Both the position numbers and the translations under genes were made by a program. Positions 1 to 9,570 of a stretch of DNA of 64,000 nucleotides are shown in pieces. The notes under the pieces are model-generated. The model had not been told where the DNA came from, did no database searches, and was given only the letters and a program-made list of their open reading frames with translations. Source of the DNA: GAS188 sp963713805 (GTDB taxonomy: Bacteria; Pseudomonadota; Alphaproteobacteria; Rhizobiales; Beijerinckiaceae); the NCBI GenBank assembly GCA_963713805.1, contig CAVQNF010000011.1:1-64000 (forward strand). Direction: 5' to 3'. How positions within the stretch are numbered: position 1 is the first letter of the stretch; each line of letters begins with the position of its first letter.

Positions 1-620
1 CAACGGATGCCAGCGCTGGGGCTTAGCCCTCGACCATCCATCGCTATGCGCATCTCGACGCCGATCCGATGCGGCGCGCAGGGGAAACCATCGGCGCGAC
101 GATTTCAGCTCCTTTGGAAGGAGGAAAAGCGAGCGTCGTCTCTATTGGTCAAGCGAAACGGTGAATAACTGGTTTGACGCGCGCGCGTCATCTTAATCTT
201 GTAGACTTGTGCGCCGCGAGCCGCCGTTCGATCCTGGTGTCGACCGACCGGAATCGACCGGACTGCGGACATAGACGGCGGCTCACCTTGAGGGCCGCTC
301 TGCGCCCATTGCAGCCGGTCCTGGCCAACGGCGCGGTCCTCAAAAGCAGACGCCATGTCGGCGACACGCTTTCGGCTGCCATGGGTGGTTAGCGGTCCCA
401 TGACACGAAGCGTGTCAACGGCACCTCAGCCTTCAGCGGGCTGCGGTATCGATGACATGCCCCGGGCTGACCGGGTAACATGAAAGACGAGCGCCCTCGT
501 CTCTCGCGGATTGAGCCCAACCCCCGATCACGCCGACCCGAGTAGTCGCCGCAGCCTGTGGATAGCGCCAGTAGCGCGTCGATCCCGTCGAACCTTCGAT
601 CCATCCCTTGAGGGAGCGTC
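1..620. other. Non-coding stretch before the hydrolase gene
   Basis: No reading frame here has convincing protein character; the open frames are short, arginine-rich and overlap one another on both strands. The recognisable content is one copy of a dispersed repeat (about 300-395) that recurs at 1721-1822. The last bases before 621 carry GAGGGAG, a plausible ribosome binding site for the hydrolase gene. Confidence 0.5.
300..395. repeat. Dispersed intergenic repeat, copy A
   Basis: This stretch aligns with 1721-1822. Shared blocks in the same order are GCGCCCATTG, TGGCCA-CG-CGC, a CTC-AAAGC-GAC segment, CCATGTCGGCGA-ACGCTTT and TGGGTGGTTAGC. The two copies flank the hydrolase gene in the same orientation. 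It looks like a non-coding intergenic repeat and has no open frame conserved between copies. Confidence 0.55.
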
Positions 621-1580
621 ATGTTCAAAGTGCTGATGGGCGTCCTGGCTTTGCTCCTTGTGCTCGCGCTAATCCCTGTGGTCGTCATCGCCTTCAGCGC
701 GCCGTCTTCGCCGCCGGCGATGGCGTCCATGGTGGGACCGCTCAGTCGAGTCAACTTCGATGACGTTCCAGCGCCGCTACAGTTCCAGGCGCGCGACCGC
801 GCGCGCCTGCAGTACTACGCCTATCCCGCTTCGCCCGACAAAGTCGCCGTCCTGGTTCATGGCTCGGTCGGCCCGGGAACGAGCATGCATGCGCTCGCGA
901 AGGCGCTGCGTGACGCCGGGGTTTCAGCTTATGTGCTGGACATCCGCGGTCATGGCGGTTCGGGGCGGCGGGGCGACATTGATTATATTGGACAGATCGA
1001 TGACGATCTCGCCGACTTCGTGACGAACCTAGGCTCGGCAAAGAGCGGTGAGGTTCGCACGCTTGTTGGCTTCTCCGCCGGTGCTGGCTTCACCATCCGT
1101 TTCGCCGGCGGACGCTATCGCGAGCTGTTCGATCGATACGTGTTCCTGTCGCCGATCCTAGCGGGAGCGCCGACTTTGCGTCCGAACGCCGGTGGCTGGA
1201 CCAACATCTCGGTCCCCCGTGTCATCACCATCGCTTGGCTCGATCGGCTAGGCATTCACTTGTTCGATGGAGTTGACGTCGTCAGCTACGCGGTTGCACG
1301 GGAGAATAAGCAAGCGACGCCCAATTATTCCTATCGCCTGTTCGTGAACTTCAATGCCAGTCGTGAGTTTGGGCCCTATTTGAAGAACATTCGCCGGCCC
1401 GCCACTGTTCTCGTCGGAAGCGCGGACGAGCAAGTCGTCGCAGATCAGTTCGTTCCGCTCTTTCAAAGCCTTGACGTAAACATTCCGGTCACCATCGTGC
1501 CGGGGATGACGCACGTCGACATGATCGCCACGCCGACCGCGCTCCAAGCGATAGTGAATGCGGTTTCGCCGCAGAAGTAG
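621..1580 (+). CDS. Alpha/beta hydrolase, membrane-anchored
   Basis: A 319-residue alpha/beta hydrolase of the serine aminopeptidase/lysophospholipase type. Residues about 5-28 form a hydrophobic N-terminal segment, a membrane anchor or uncleaved signal. The oxyanion-hole stretch VLVHG lies near residue 80, the nucleophile elbow GFSAG places the serine near 152, and the likely acid (SADEQ, about Asp269) and histidine (THVDM, about His298) follow at the usual spacing. The start is supported by GAGGGAG seven bases upstream. The frame is intact, unlike most genes further right. The substrate cannot be told from sequence. It stands alone between two copies of a dispersed repeat. Confidence 0.85.
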   Translation: MFKVLMGVLALLLVLALIPVVVIAFSAPSSPPAMASMVGPLSRVNFDDVPAPLQFQARDRARLQYYAYPASPDKVAVLVHGSVGPGTSMHALAKALRDAGVSAYVLDIRGHGGSGRRGDIDYIGQIDDDLADFVTNLGSAKSGEVRTLVGFSAGAGFTIRFAGGRYRELFDRYVFLSPILAGAPTLRPNAGGWTNISVPRVITIAWLDRLGIHLFDGVDVVSYAVARENKQATPNYSYRLFVNFNASREFGPYLKNIRRPATVLVGSADEQVVADQFVPLFQSLDVNIPVTIVPGMTHVDMIATPTALQAIVNAVSPQK

Positions 1581-1720
1581 AGGCCCCAGACGGTCCGCCC
1601 TCAACAGGCGCAATCCCTTGAAGGTCCGCATTGGGTCGAGAGGTGCCGAAGCGACCGCCCCGTGTCCATGTCCGCTCTCGCGGTTTGCTCGCCGGAAGCC
1701 GCCTGTCCGCTTCCGGCCAG

Positions 1721-1822
1721 AACGCGCCCATTGGGCCGATCTTGGCCAGCGCGCCCGTTCTCGAAAGCGGACACCATGTCGGCGAAACGCTTTAAGCAGC
1801 TTTGGGTGGTTAGCCGACATTT
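1721..1822. repeat. Dispersed intergenic repeat, copy B
   Basis: Second copy of the repeat at 300-395, in the same orientation, in the gap between the hydrolase gene and the convergent binding-protein gene. It ends with TGGGTGGTTAGCCGACATT. A short related tail (TGTGGGTGGAAAGCGGTCATT) occurs near 4264-4285, so a third, diverged copy may lie there. Confidence 0.5.
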
Positions 1823-1921
1823 CGCCGGAGCGTCGTAAAATAGAATGGACGCTCGATGAGCCTAACCCACCAATTCAATTTCTGCTCGGCGGCCATCAAG
1901 CCGGAATGAACCCCGGGTGCT

Positions 1922-2908
1922 TCATTCGATGACCTCGTCGGCGCTGGCGAGCAACATCGGCGGAATCTCGACGCCGAGCGCTTTGGCCGTCTTGAGGTTG
2001 ACGACCAGTTCGAATTTGGTCGGCCGCTCGATTGGCAATTCGCCCGGCTTCGCGCCCTTGAGGATTTTGTCGACGTAGTCCCCGGCGCGGCGAAAGTAAT
2101 CCGAGAAATCGTTCCCGTATGCCATGAGGCAGCCAGCCACGGCATAGCTCCTCTCGTTGGCTATGGTGGGTATTTCGTGCTTCGCTGCCAAATCGGCAAG
2201 CCGGCTGCGTTCCGCGAAAAAGATAGCGCTTGATCCGATGACAAGAGCGGCGGCTCGATCGCGGATTATGGACGCGAAGGCGCCATCGAACTCTTCGGCG
2301 CCTCGCACGGGGAGGGATTGCAGGGATATCCCCAGCGCTTGGGCTGCGCTCTGCGCGTTTCGCGCAGCAGTTCCGGAGCCCTTGTTCCCCGCCTCCCAAA
2401 TCATGGCGAGGCGCGACGCCTGCGGAACGACTTGGCGAAGGAGCTCCAGCCGCTTGGCAATCAAATCGGAGTCAATTGTGGCGAGCCCCGTGACATTCCC
2501 GCCCGGCCGATTGAGGCTGGCGGCAAGACCGAGGCTCACCGGATCGTCGACGGCTGCCATGACGATCGGGATCGTGTCGGTGGCGCGCTTGGCGGCCTGG
2601 GTCGCAAGCAACGCCGCTGTCACGATGACATCGACTTTCAAATCAACCAACTCTGCCGCGAGAGCCAGCGGGCGGTCGACCCTTCCCAATGCCCAACGCG
2701 GCTCAAAAACGACAGTGTCGCCTTCGACGTAGCCCAGCTCGCGCATCCGCTGCCTGAATGCGTCCCACAGCCGCAGGCGGCCAGCCTCAGGTGAGCTAGA
2801 GTCGAAAAGTCCGATCCGCCGGGCTTTGCTCGTCGGCTGCGCCCGCGCAGCGAGAGGCGACGCCAGCGCTGCGCCGCCAACGCCGACGATGAACTCGCGT
2901 CGCCTCAT
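1922..2908 (-). CDS. ABC transporter substrate-binding protein (COG2984 family)
   Basis: A 328-residue periplasmic binding protein of the PF04392/COG2984 family, which is amplified in Bradyrhizobium-like genomes. The N-terminus starts MRRREF and continues as a hydrophobic stretch ending in an Ala-rich ARAQ site, which fits a Tat signal peptide. The body shows the two-lobed pattern with family-typical stretches such as YVEGD near residue 60 and RPTKFELVVNLKTA near the C-terminus. Family members bind varied small ligands; the ligand here is unknown. No permease or ATPase gene is adjacent, so it is an orphan. Two broken relatives of its C-terminal part lie at 4331-4516 and 4524-4719. Confidence 0.85.
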   Translation of the reverse strand: MRRREFIVGVGGAALASPLAARAQPTSKARRIGLFDSSSPEAGRLRLWDAFRQRMRELGYVEGDTVVFEPRWALGRVDRPLALAAELVDLKVDVIVTAALLATQAAKRATDTIPIVMAAVDDPVSLGLAASLNRPGGNVTGLATIDSDLIAKRLELLRQVVPQASRLAMIWEAGNKGSGTAARNAQSAAQALGISLQSLPVRGAEEFDGAFASIIRDRAAALVIGSSAIFFAERSRLADLAAKHEIPTIANERSYAVAGCLMAYGNDFSDYFRRAGDYVDKILKGAKPGELPIERPTKFELVVNLKTAKALGVEIPPMLLASADEVIE

Positions 2909-3166
2909 CTGCTTTCCCCAGGCTGGACCACGCTTTGCGCCGTTGAAAGCATAGCATATCGCGCGTCCGGTCCGGAATGGCGGAAAGGCCCAATGGTCCT
3001 CTGCACCCCGAACGACCGGCTATGGGTCCGGAAGCGGTCGTCGCCCCTCCTGAACGTAATCTTGGAACGCTGAATTTAGCTCTGCAGGCAATTGACTACT
3101 ACTACTGCTGCTGGCTCTCGACACCTGCTTGAGCCAATATCACCCAGACGTTGAGTGAGATCTCCC

Positions 3167-4258
3167 ATGCAAAGCCCTGCCGGCCGCTCCTGGGTGGCCG
3201 ATGCGATCCAGATCATCGAGGCCGACTTCAATCGCTCGTCCGACACGCATCTCTTGCGCGTGCCGCTGCCTGGCGTTCATGGCGTTGCGCTATATCTCAA
3301 GGATCAGTCGACCCATCCGTCTGGCAGCCTCAAGCACCGGCTGGCGCGATCGCTGTTCCTCTACGCGCTGTGCAACGGTTGGATCGGGCCGCACACGACG
3401 ATTATCGAGGCTTCGAGCGGGTCCACTGCCGTCTCGGAAGCTTACTTTGCCCGCATGCTCGGCCTGCGATTTATCGCCGTTATGCCTCGCTCGACTTCTG
3501 CCGAGAAAATTGCGCAGATCGCCTTCTATGGGGGCGAGAACCACTTCGTGGACAGCCCGGCCGCGATGTATGCGGAGAGCGCCCGCCTCGCCGCGGCGCT
3601 GGGCGGACACTATATGGACCAGTTCACCTATGCCGAGCGTGCGACCGATTGGCGAGGCAACAACAACATTGCCGAGTCCGTGTTCAGTCAGATGGCACAA
3701 GAGGACTATCCGGTTCCAAGCTGGATCGTGATTGGCGCCGGAACAGGCGGCACGTCCGCAACTCTCGGACGCTACATCCGGTATCGCCGTCTACCAACAC
3801 TGCTTTGCCTCGCTGACCCGGAGGCCTCAGTGTTCCACCGTCACTTGACCGACCGAAGCGTGTGCACCGTCTCTGGGCCGCCGTCTCTGATCGAGGGCAT
3901 CGGGCGTCCCCGGTGCGAGCCCTCGTTTATCCCTGAGCTGATCGACCGCGCCTATGCCGTGTCGGATGCGGCAAGCATCGCCGCGGCACGTGTCCTGTCG
4001 CGCCGCATCGGCCGGTCGTGCGGCGGATCCACAGGCACCAATCTATGGGCGGCCGCCAAGATCATTGCCGAAATGGAAACATGCGGCGAGCAAGGGTCGG
4101 TTGCAACTCTCCTGTGCGACTCAGGAGAGCGTTACCGCAGCACGCAGCTCGACGATGCTTGGCTTGGGCAGCGCGGAATCGACACTGGCCCCGCAGAGGC
4201 CGCAATGGAGCACTTTTTCGAGACTGGCATCTTCATGCAATCCGCCCAAACACCCTAG
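3167..4258 (+). CDS. PLP-dependent cysteine synthase family protein (Cds1-like)
   Basis: A fold-type II PLP enzyme of the cysteine synthase/cystathionine beta-synthase superfamily, closest in length and layout to the Cds1-type cysteine desulfhydrases. The Schiff-base lysine is in SGSLKHR (about residue 56), the substrate-carboxylate loop in EASSGSTA, and the phosphate-binding loop in GAGTGGTS. Near the C-terminus GGSTGTN fits the family. I chose the ATG at 3167; a GTG four codons upstream is possible. The gene is intact and isolated. It probably degrades cysteine to H2S, pyruvate and ammonia, but related beta-elimination or replacement chemistry is possible. Confidence 0.8.
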   Translation: MQSPAGRSWVADAIQIIEADFNRSSDTHLLRVPLPGVHGVALYLKDQSTHPSGSLKHRLARSLFLYALCNGWIGPHTTIIEASSGSTAVSEAYFARMLGLRFIAVMPRSTSAEKIAQIAFYGGENHFVDSPAAMYAESARLAAALGGHYMDQFTYAERATDWRGNNNIAESVFSQMAQEDYPVPSWIVIGAGTGGTSATLGRYIRYRRLPTLLCLADPEASVFHRHLTDRSVCTVSGPPSLIEGIGRPRCEPSFIPELIDRAYAVSDAASIAAARVLSRRIGRSCGGSTGTNLWAAAKIIAEMETCGEQGSVATLLCDSGERYRSTQLDDAWLGQRGIDTGPAEAAMEHFFETGIFMQSAQTP

Positions 4259-4330
4259 GGCAGCTGTGGGTGGAAAGCGGTCATTCGTTGGAGCAGCCTG
4301 AACGTGGCAAGAGCCCCACGACCGAACGTC

Positions 4331-4516
4331 CTATTCGATCACCTGGTCGGCGCGAGCGAGCATCGAGGGCGGCACCGTGAGGCCAAGCGCGGTGGCGGTT
4401 TTGAGGTTAATAAGCAGCTCAAACTTTGTCGGCGCCCTGCACCTGGAGGTCGGCAGGCTTCGCACCTCTAAGAATGCGATCGGTGTAACCTGCCACCGGC
4501 CGGAAGGCTTCGAATA
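4331..4516 (-). pseudogene. C-terminal remnant of a COG2984 binding protein (fragment A)
   Basis: On the minus strand this segment encodes a tail matching the end of the intact protein at 1922-2908: GYTDRILRGAKPADL, then after a frameshift PTKFELLINLKTATALGL and a terminal ADQVIE followed by a stop. Only about 60 residues remain and there is no start. It lies directly beside a second, independent fragment at 4524-4719. Confidence 0.75.
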
Positions 4517-4523
4517 ATCTGGG

Positions 4524-4719
4524 CTATAGCCTCGCTATTCCAATCACCTCATCGGCGCGCACAAGCAGTAACTGTGGCACGGTGAGGCCGAGCGTCTTGG
4601 CAGTGTTGGCGTTGAGAGCCATTTCGAATTTCACTGGCACTTGAACCGGCAGATCGGCTGGTTTTGCACCGCGAAGGATTCGATCGACATAAAGAGCGCC
4701 ACGACGAACTATATCTTAG
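4524..4719 (-). pseudogene. C-terminal remnant of a COG2984 binding protein (fragment B)
   Basis: A second tail of the same family, in one frame: RGALYVDRILRGAKPADL, VPVKFEMALNANTAKTLGL, then ADEVIG, and a stop nine residues later than in the intact copy. It diverges clearly from fragment A, so the two are not a simple recent tandem duplication. The homology stops at about 4719, 14 bases before the start codon of the next gene on the opposite strand. Confidence 0.75.
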
Positions 4720-4732
4720 AGGTCTGGCCCAT

Positions 4733-5323
4733 ATGAAAGCAAAGCGCCTTTTCTCGCAACGACGAACCTCCAAGGATAGATGGCTGGTACCTTTTTTGCG
4801 CGACCTGGCCCTCGTCCTGGTGGGTGTCGGCGCCGGCGCCTTGGTCACTGCAGGGTGGGATACTTGGAAAACATGGCGCGACGAAGAGAATGAATTAAAC
4901 CGAGCCGCTCGGCTCGTCAGATTTGAGATTGAACAGAATAGCTCAATAATCAATCGGGACTTGGAATACATCTCCCAAGATATGCTTGCGTCAGAACAGG
5001 GGCTCGAAGCCGTGAGCCCAATTACGTTGCTCACTCATTCGAGCGGTGACAATGCGATCCTTCGAGGCTCGTTCGACGCAAGATCCAAAAACATCACGTA
5101 CGTGCTGGCCCGCTTGTACGAGCAGATAGCCGACACCAATCGGCAAATCGATTTTCGAGAGAATTACAGAAACGCCAATGAATCGATGGACAATTTTGAC
5201 CGGAGGCGCCGGCCTATTGACCTCGATCTAAAGAACAAGTTCGCGGGCGTCACCGATATTACTTCCGAGGTCGGCCGAATTCTTGTCCATAAGGAGCTAT
5301 GGAGCAAGCGATCACTTCAGTAG
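4733..5323 (+). CDS. Membrane-anchored protein of unknown function
   Basis: A 196-residue protein I do not recognise. The start ATG at 4733 is preceded by AGAGGT at good spacing. Residues about 18-38 form one transmembrane helix (LALVLVGVGAGALVTAGW), followed by a charged, helical and probably cytoplasmic or periplasmic domain rich in Glu, Asp, Arg and Asn (DEENELNRAARLVRFEIEQN). The base composition is more AT-rich than its neighbours, suggesting acquisition by transfer. It begins where the binding-protein remnant ends, so an insertion or rearrangement boundary probably lies at 4719-4733. No partner gene is adjacent. Confidence 0.7.
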   Translation: MKAKRLFSQRRTSKDRWLVPFLRDLALVLVGVGAGALVTAGWDTWKTWRDEENELNRAARLVRFEIEQNSSIINRDLEYISQDMLASEQGLEAVSPITLLTHSSGDNAILRGSFDARSKNITYVLARLYEQIADTNRQIDFRENYRNANESMDNFDRRRRPIDLDLKNKFAGVTDITSEVGRILVHKELWSKRSLQ

Positions 5324-5587
5324 TATCGGGCGCGGAGATCAGCCGGTGCCCATCACACCGGCCCGATGCCGCGGCGTAGCGCAGAAAGATCGAGGGCTCC
5401 GATCCGCCCTCGCGCGGGCTCGAACGCGCAGCCGGGCCCGGGAGGGCGCCCTCCTGCTCACGCGGGAACATCGACGGTCCTCCTCATGGCGCGCGTCGCG
5501 GATATGGGGAATAACGGGCTTCGGCGAGGGTTTGATCCGGTGGCGGCGCTCAACTCCGCGTCGCCCTCTCGTGCAAGAATGCCCCCC

Positions 5588-6917
5588 ATGATCACGCCCC
5601 ACCTCGACCCCGCGCCCCTCCCGCAAAGCTACGCCATGGGCACTCCCGCCCCCATCACCAGCGCGCTCGATGCGACGCTCGAGACCGATGTGGCGGTGAT
5701 CGGGGCCGGCATCGCGGGGCTCTCCTGCGCGCTGCATCTGCGCGAGCTCGGCCATGGCGTCGCGGTGCTCGAGGCGGGCGAGGTGGGGGCGGGAGGATCG
5801 GGACGCGCCTTCGGCCTCGTCCTTCCCTATGCCAAGCGCGATCACGACGAGATCCGGCGCGCCTTCGGCGAGGAGGCGGGCGGGCGCATCGTCGATGCGG
5901 TGGCGTCCGGCCCCGATCTCGTCTTCGACCTCATCTCGCGCCACGGCATCGCTTGCGAGGCGACGCGCCAGGGGCTGGATTCTTCGGCGCCCATACGCGC
6001 GCGAGCCTCGCGCGGATCGCGAAGCTCGCCGCCTATTGGCAAGGTCGCGGCGCGCCGGTCGAATGCCTGGACGCCGACGCGACGGAGCGGCTCGTCGGCG
6101 GCCGCTATTACCTCGGCGCGCTCTTCGACCGGCGCGCCGGCGGCGTCAACCCGCACGCCTATACGCGGGGCCTCGCGCGCGCCGCCTCAGGTTTGGGCGC
6201 GCGCATCTTCACGCAGAGCCGGGCGCACGCGCCTCGTTCGCGAGGGGGCGCGCTGGCGCGTTCGCGTGGGCGTGGGCGCTGGCACGGGCTCCGTGCTCGC
6301 GCGCCAGGTCGTGATCGCGACCGATGCCTATACGGACGACCTCTGGCCGGGGCTCAAGCGCAGCATCGTGCCGGTGCGCGCCTATCAGCTCGTCTCCGAG
6401 CCCTTGAGCGAGAATCTTCGCGCCGCCATCCTGCCGCAACGCCAGCTCCTCACCGATACGCGAAGGCTCTATGCCGGGGTGCGGCTGCGCGAGGACGGAC
6501 GGTTGCAGATGAGCGTCGATGGCCCCTCCTTCAGCATCGGCGGGCGGGCGAACATCGCCAAGGCGGAACGGAAAATCCGCAAGCTCTTTCCGCAGATCGG
6601 CGACATCCGCTGGGCCGAGGAATGGTCCGGCTGGGTCGGCATGACGAAGGACCATTTGCCCCATCTGCACCTTCTCGCCCCCGATCTTTGGGCCGCGATC
6701 GGCTTCAACGGGCGCGGCATCGCGCTTGCGACCCTGGTGGGGCGCGACGTGGCGCGGCGCCTCGCGGGCTTTGCCGAAAGCGAGCTCTTTTCTCCCGGTG
6801 ACGAAGCTTGCGCCGATCCGTGGCCATTCGCTTTTGCGGCCGCTTCTCGAGGGCCTCATCGACTGGTATCGCTTGCGCGACGCGCTCGAGTTTCGCCGTT
6901 TGCCTTCCGGAAGATGA
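5588..6917 (+). CDS. FAD-dependent amine/amino acid oxidoreductase (frameshifted)
   Basis: A DadA/PuuB-type flavoprotein of about 440 residues that oxidises an amine or D-amino acid. The N-terminal dinucleotide fold is clear: VAVIGAGIAGLSCALHL gives the GxGxxG motif near residue 40. The C-terminal half contains EEWSGWVGMTKDHLPHL and GFNGRGIALAT, typical of the family's FAD-contacting end. The reading frame is lost near 5980, restored near 6225 and shifted again near 6795; the protein is continuous across the three when joined, ending at the stop at 6917. It stands alone upstream of maeB. The substrate is not determined. Confidence 0.75.
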
Positions 6918-7186
6918 GAGCGCGCTCGGTCGCGACCCTGCGCGCCCGTATCCGCGGGTGCGAGCGCCGCGACAGGCATTCGTGAATGGGCTTCACCGTC
7001 GAGCTCGTGCCGGATGCGTTCGGACGGAGCAAGCGCCCTCAACGCAATCCGCTGTTTCGACGCATGATCTCATCGGGATCTCTCGCAAAAATTGTTCCCA
7101 TTTTTGCGGCTCATGCTCTAACCTCGCGGTTCAAGAAAAAACCTTCAATTCCAAGAAAAACTTCGAATCTCCCGAGGAAGCGGCCC

Positions 7187-9495
7187 ATGAATGATACGAA
7201 TCCACCGACGGCAAACGCGTCGTGCGCCGCAATCGGCCGAGCTTCACGGATCAGGAAGCCCTGCAATTTCATGCGCAGGGGCGGCCGGGCAAGATCGAGA
7301 TCGTGCCGACGAAGCCGATGGCGACGCAGCGCGACCTGTCGCTCGCCTATTCGCCCGGCGTCGCCGTGCCGGTGCTTGCCATCGCGGACGATCCGACTTG
7401 CGCCTTCGACTACACGGCGAAGGGCAATCTCGTCGCCGTCATCTCGAACGGCACGGCGATCCTCGGCCTCGGCAATCTCGGCGCGCTCGCCTCGAAACCG
7501 GTGATGGAAGGCAAGGCGGTGCTCTTCAAGCGCTTCGCCGACATCGATTCGATCGACCTCGAGGTGGGCACCGAGGATGCCGACGCCTTCGTCAACGCGG
7601 TGCGCTATCTCGGGCCGACCTTCGGCGGCATCAACCTCGAGGATATCCGCGCCCCCGAATGCTTCATCATCGAGACGCGCCTGCGCGAGCTGATGGACAT
7701 CCCGGTGTTCCACGACGATCAGCACGGCACCGCGATCATCGCGGCGGCCGGCCTCATCAACGCGCTCCACCTCACGGGCCGGGACATCGAGAAGGCGCGT
7801 CTCGTGATCAACGGGGCGGGCGCGGCGGGCGTCGCCTGCGCCGAGCTCATCAAGGCGATGGGGTTCAGGCCCGACAACGTCATCCTCTGCGACACGAAGG
7901 GCGTCGTCTACAAGGGACGGACCGAGGGCATGAACCAGTGGAAATCGGCGCATGCGGCCGAGACGAAGGCGAGGAGCCTCGCCGACGCTCTCGCCGGCGC
8001 CGACATCGTCTTCGGCCTTTCGGCCAAGGGGGCGTTCACGGCCGAGATGATCCAGTCGATGGCGAAGGAGCCGATCATCTTCGCCATGGCCAATCCCGAT
8101 CCCGAGATCGGGCCGGAGGAGGTCGCGCACATCAGCGACGACGCCATCATGGCGACCGGCCGCTCGGATTATCCGAACCAGGTCAACAATGTGCTCGGCT
8201 TCCCCTACATTTTCCGCGGCGCGCTCGACGTGCGGGCGACGACCATCAACATGGAGATGAAGATCGCGGCCGCGAAGGCGCTCGCCGAGCTTGCCCGCGA
8301 GGATGTGCCGGACGAAGTCGCCGCCGCCTATCAGGGCGCGCGCCCGCGCTTCGGGCGCGACTACATCATCCCGGCGCCCTTCGATCCGCGCCTCATCCAC
8401 ACGGTGCCGATGGCGGTCGCCAAGGCCGCGATGGACACGAATGTGGCGCGCCGGCCGATCGTCGACATGCCGGGCTACAAGGTGCAGCTCTCCTCGCGGC
8501 GCGATCCGGCGGCCGGCACGCTGAACCGCATCTTCGAGCGCGTGCGGCGCTTCCCCAAGCGCGTCGTCTTCGCCGAGGGCGAGGAGGAGCAGGTGATCCG
8601 CGCCGCGCTCTCCTATGTGGCGAACGGGCTCGGCACCGCGATCCTCGTCGGCCGCGAGGAGCGCGTGCGCGAGACGGCGGCGCATGCGGGGCTCGAGATC
8701 GGCAACCGCGACGGCATCGAGATCCACAATGCGCGCCTGTCGCATCGCAACACCGCCTACGCGCAATTCCTCTACGAGCGACTGCAGCGGCAGGGCTTTC
8801 TGTTCCGCGATTGCCAGCGCCTCATCAACCAGGACCGCAACCACTTCGCCGCCGCCATGGTGGCGCTCGGCGATGCCGACGCCATGATCACGGGCGTGAC
8901 CCGCAATTCCTCGATCGCCATCGAGGACGTGCGCCGCGTCATCGATTCGAAGCCCGGCCATCGCATGATCGGCCTGTCGCTCGCCTTGACGCGCGGGCGC
9001 ACCATCCTGGTCGCCGACACCTTGATCCATGAGCTGCCGAGCGGACAGGAGATCGCCGAGATCGCGATCGAGGCCGCGGGCGTCGCGCGCCGTCTCGGCC
9101 ATGAGCCGCGCGTGGCGCTCCTCGCCTTCTCGACCTTCGGGCACCCGAAGGGCGAGCGCACCAAATTCGTGCAGGAGGCGGTGCGCATCCTCGATCACAT
9201 GCGGGTCGATTTCGAATATGACGGCGAGATGGCGGCCGATGTCGCGCTCAACCGCGAGCTCATGGTCTCGACCTATCCGTTCTGCCGGCTCACCGGCGCG
9301 GCGAATGTGCTCGTCATGCCGGCTTTCCACTCGGCCTCGATCTCGACCAAGATGCTCCAGGAGCTCGGCGGCTCGACGGTGATCGGGCCGCTCATCGTCG
9401 GCCTCGACAAGCCGGTGCAGATCGTGCCGCTCGGCGCCAAGGACGCCGACCTCGTCAACATGGCGGCGCTCGCGGCGTTCAACATCGGGGGATAA
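7187..9495 (+). CDS. maeB: NADP-dependent malic enzyme
   Basis: A bifunctional-type malic enzyme of about 769 residues that converts malate to pyruvate and CO2 with NADP reduction. The first about 430 residues are the malic domain, with SLAYSPGVAVP, FHDDQHGTA and NGAGAAGVACAELI (nucleotide-binding loop). The rest is the phosphotransacetylase-like domain found in MaeB proteins, with RVVFAEGEEEQV and VLVMPAFHSASIS. The natural start is probably ATG 7187, preceded by GAGGAAG; one base is missing or extra near 7210, otherwise a GTG at 7222 would be used. The remainder is intact. No operon partner is visible. Confidence 0.93.
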
Positions 9496-9536
9496 GGGTG
9501 AAATAGTGAGTAGTAAGTCGTGAGGGGACCACCCTT

Positions 9537-9570
9537 CACTCCTCACTCCTCACTCCTCACTCCTCACTCA
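9537..9570. repeat. Tandem 7-bp repeat at the end of yghU
   Basis: Four complete CACTCCT units plus a partial fifth run in tandem between maeB and the stop codon of the convergent glutathione transferase gene. The last partial unit overlaps that stop codon. Only about 70 bases separate the two convergent genes. Confidence 0.8.

Noticed and set aside
105..401. Overlapping small frames at the left edge
   Set aside because: They overlap on both strands, have no ribosome binding site and lie partly in a dispersed repeat.
4549..5034. A 161-codon minus-strand frame
   Set aside because: It runs antisense to the membrane-anchored gene and out of frame with the binding-protein remnant; the remnant explains the homology.
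7111..9546. An 811-codon open frame on the minus strand
   Set aside because: It is the antisense shadow of maeB. It is rich in Arg, His, Asp and Glu, as is common opposite high-GC genes, and has no motif.
9537..9570. Possible start of a CRISPR array (regular repeats)
   Set aside because: The 7-base units are directly adjacent with no spacers, and no cas genes are near.
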